This document shows positions 63,763 through 64,000 of a DNA stretch of 64,000 nt, in pieces. The notes beneath the pieces were generated by a model. It saw nothing but the letters and a program-made list of their open reading frames with translations, ran no database searches and was not told the origin of the DNA. The stretch's first letter is position 1, and each line of letters starts with the position of its first letter. Source of the DNA: Streptomyces nojiriensis (lineage in GTDB: Bacteria; Actinomycetota; Actinomycetes; Streptomycetales; Streptomycetaceae); the NCBI RefSeq assembly GCF_017639205.1, contig NZ_CP071139.1:930001-994000 (forward strand), given 5' to 3'. The position numbers were made by a program, and so were the translations under genes.

Positions 63763-64000
63763 ATGCTCGATCACCCGACCTCAGCCGACGCTCTCGCGGA
63801 GATGGAGCGATGCGATCGCCCCGTGACCGTCGACGATCTCGTCGCGATCGCCTACGTGCTCAACACGACCCTCCGGTCAGCACACCACGAGGAACAGCTG
63901 CAGGGAGCGTACGCAGAGCTGAGTGAACTCGGCGACCTGGCAGTCCAAGAAGCAGATGCCCCGCCCGTGCAGCGTCTGCAGTGGCACATCCAGGACGGCG
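63763..64000 (+). CDS. Possible XRE-type HTH protein, truncated by window edge
   Basis: The frame from ATG 63763 to the edge reads MLDHPTSADALAEMERCDRP then VTVDDLVAIAYVLNTTL and a helical, Gln/Glu-rich tail (AHHEEQLQGAYAELSELGDLAVQEADAPPVQRLQWHIQDG). ExxxRPVTVDDLVAIAYVLN resembles the end of an XRE helix-turn-helix domain. The frame is open upstream of 63763, toward the repeat, so the true start may be earlier or lost. Low confidence because only part is in view. Confidence 0.4.
   Translation, partial: MLDHPTSADALAEMERCDRPVTVDDLVAIAYVLNTTLRSAHHEEQLQGAYAELSELGDLAVQEADAPPVQRLQWHIQDG

Overview
The window is a high-GC actinobacterial chromosome segment, almost certainly Streptomyces. The reasons are strong G/C bias at third codon positions, GTG starts, AGGAGG-type ribosome sites, many Tat or Sec secreted proteins, and families typical of streptomycetes (DUF6247, rhomboid-like membrane protein, YtrA-type GntR/ABC operon, PhoX, Pro-rich STPK). 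It looks like a chromosomal accessory or arm region: many short operons with their own regulators, small repeats and several broken genes. No rRNA, tRNA, CRISPR array or intact transposase gene was seen.

Layout. 0-10.7 kb: 3' part of a PhoX phosphatase, a rhomboid-like membrane protein, a divergent MarR/EamA pair around a symmetric palindromic start region (EamA frameshifted), an MBL hydrolase, an orphan ATP-synthase b-like protein, an FAD monooxygenase, a NodB deacetylase, a luciferase-like oxidoreductase and a secreted serine hydrolase. 11-18.2 kb: DUF1963, then a tight minus-strand run MHS transporter-AnmK-HTH regulator-DUF3291, then a GntR-ABC ATPase-ABC permease operon whose promoter carries a 24-bp perfect inverted repeat. 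18.3-25 kb: a membrane cytochrome b with a MsrP/YedY-like molybdoenzyme, a P450, an EF-hand protein, a Ser/Thr kinase, an Imm49-like protein and a degraded gene. 25-38.7 kb: deoxynucleoside kinase, methyltransferase, AraC regulator, small membrane and zinc-motif proteins, an LRV repeat protein, an ArsR-MFS-nucleoside hydrolase operon with a clear operator, an Lgt homologue and a DUF6247 toxin-antitoxin-like pair.

39-57.8 kb: a secreted protein made of three nearly identical double-psi-barrel-like domains, a membrane beta-propeller, a lipase-like hydrolase with a strong terminator, the three-gene xanthine dehydrogenase operon xdhA-xdhB-xdhC with its terminator, several secreted proteins, a NUDIX protein, a TetR/SDR divergent pair with a perfect palindromic operator, and a Tat-exported CehA/McbA hydrolase fused to a propeller. 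57.8-64 kb: a two-gene operon (two-helix membrane protein plus STAND NTPase with TPRs), a decayed TPR gene, a frameshifted and truncated alanyl-tRNA-synthetase-like gene, and the start of a possible HTH gene running off the window.

The most interesting locus is 57.8-60.9 kb. A translationally coupled STAND/NB-ARC-TPR protein and a small membrane protein share a 19-residue Gly-rich motif (N-A-I/V-G core). It lies once near the N-terminus of the STAND protein and twice at the C-terminus of the membrane protein. This resembles bacterial NLR systems that signal to an effector through amyloid-type motifs, and it suggests a membrane-targeting defence module. Also notable is a small repeat family (5863, 28058, 38796 and about 63500, plus a half end at 55158) in which one hairpin core is carried between two different pairs of terminal inverted repeats.
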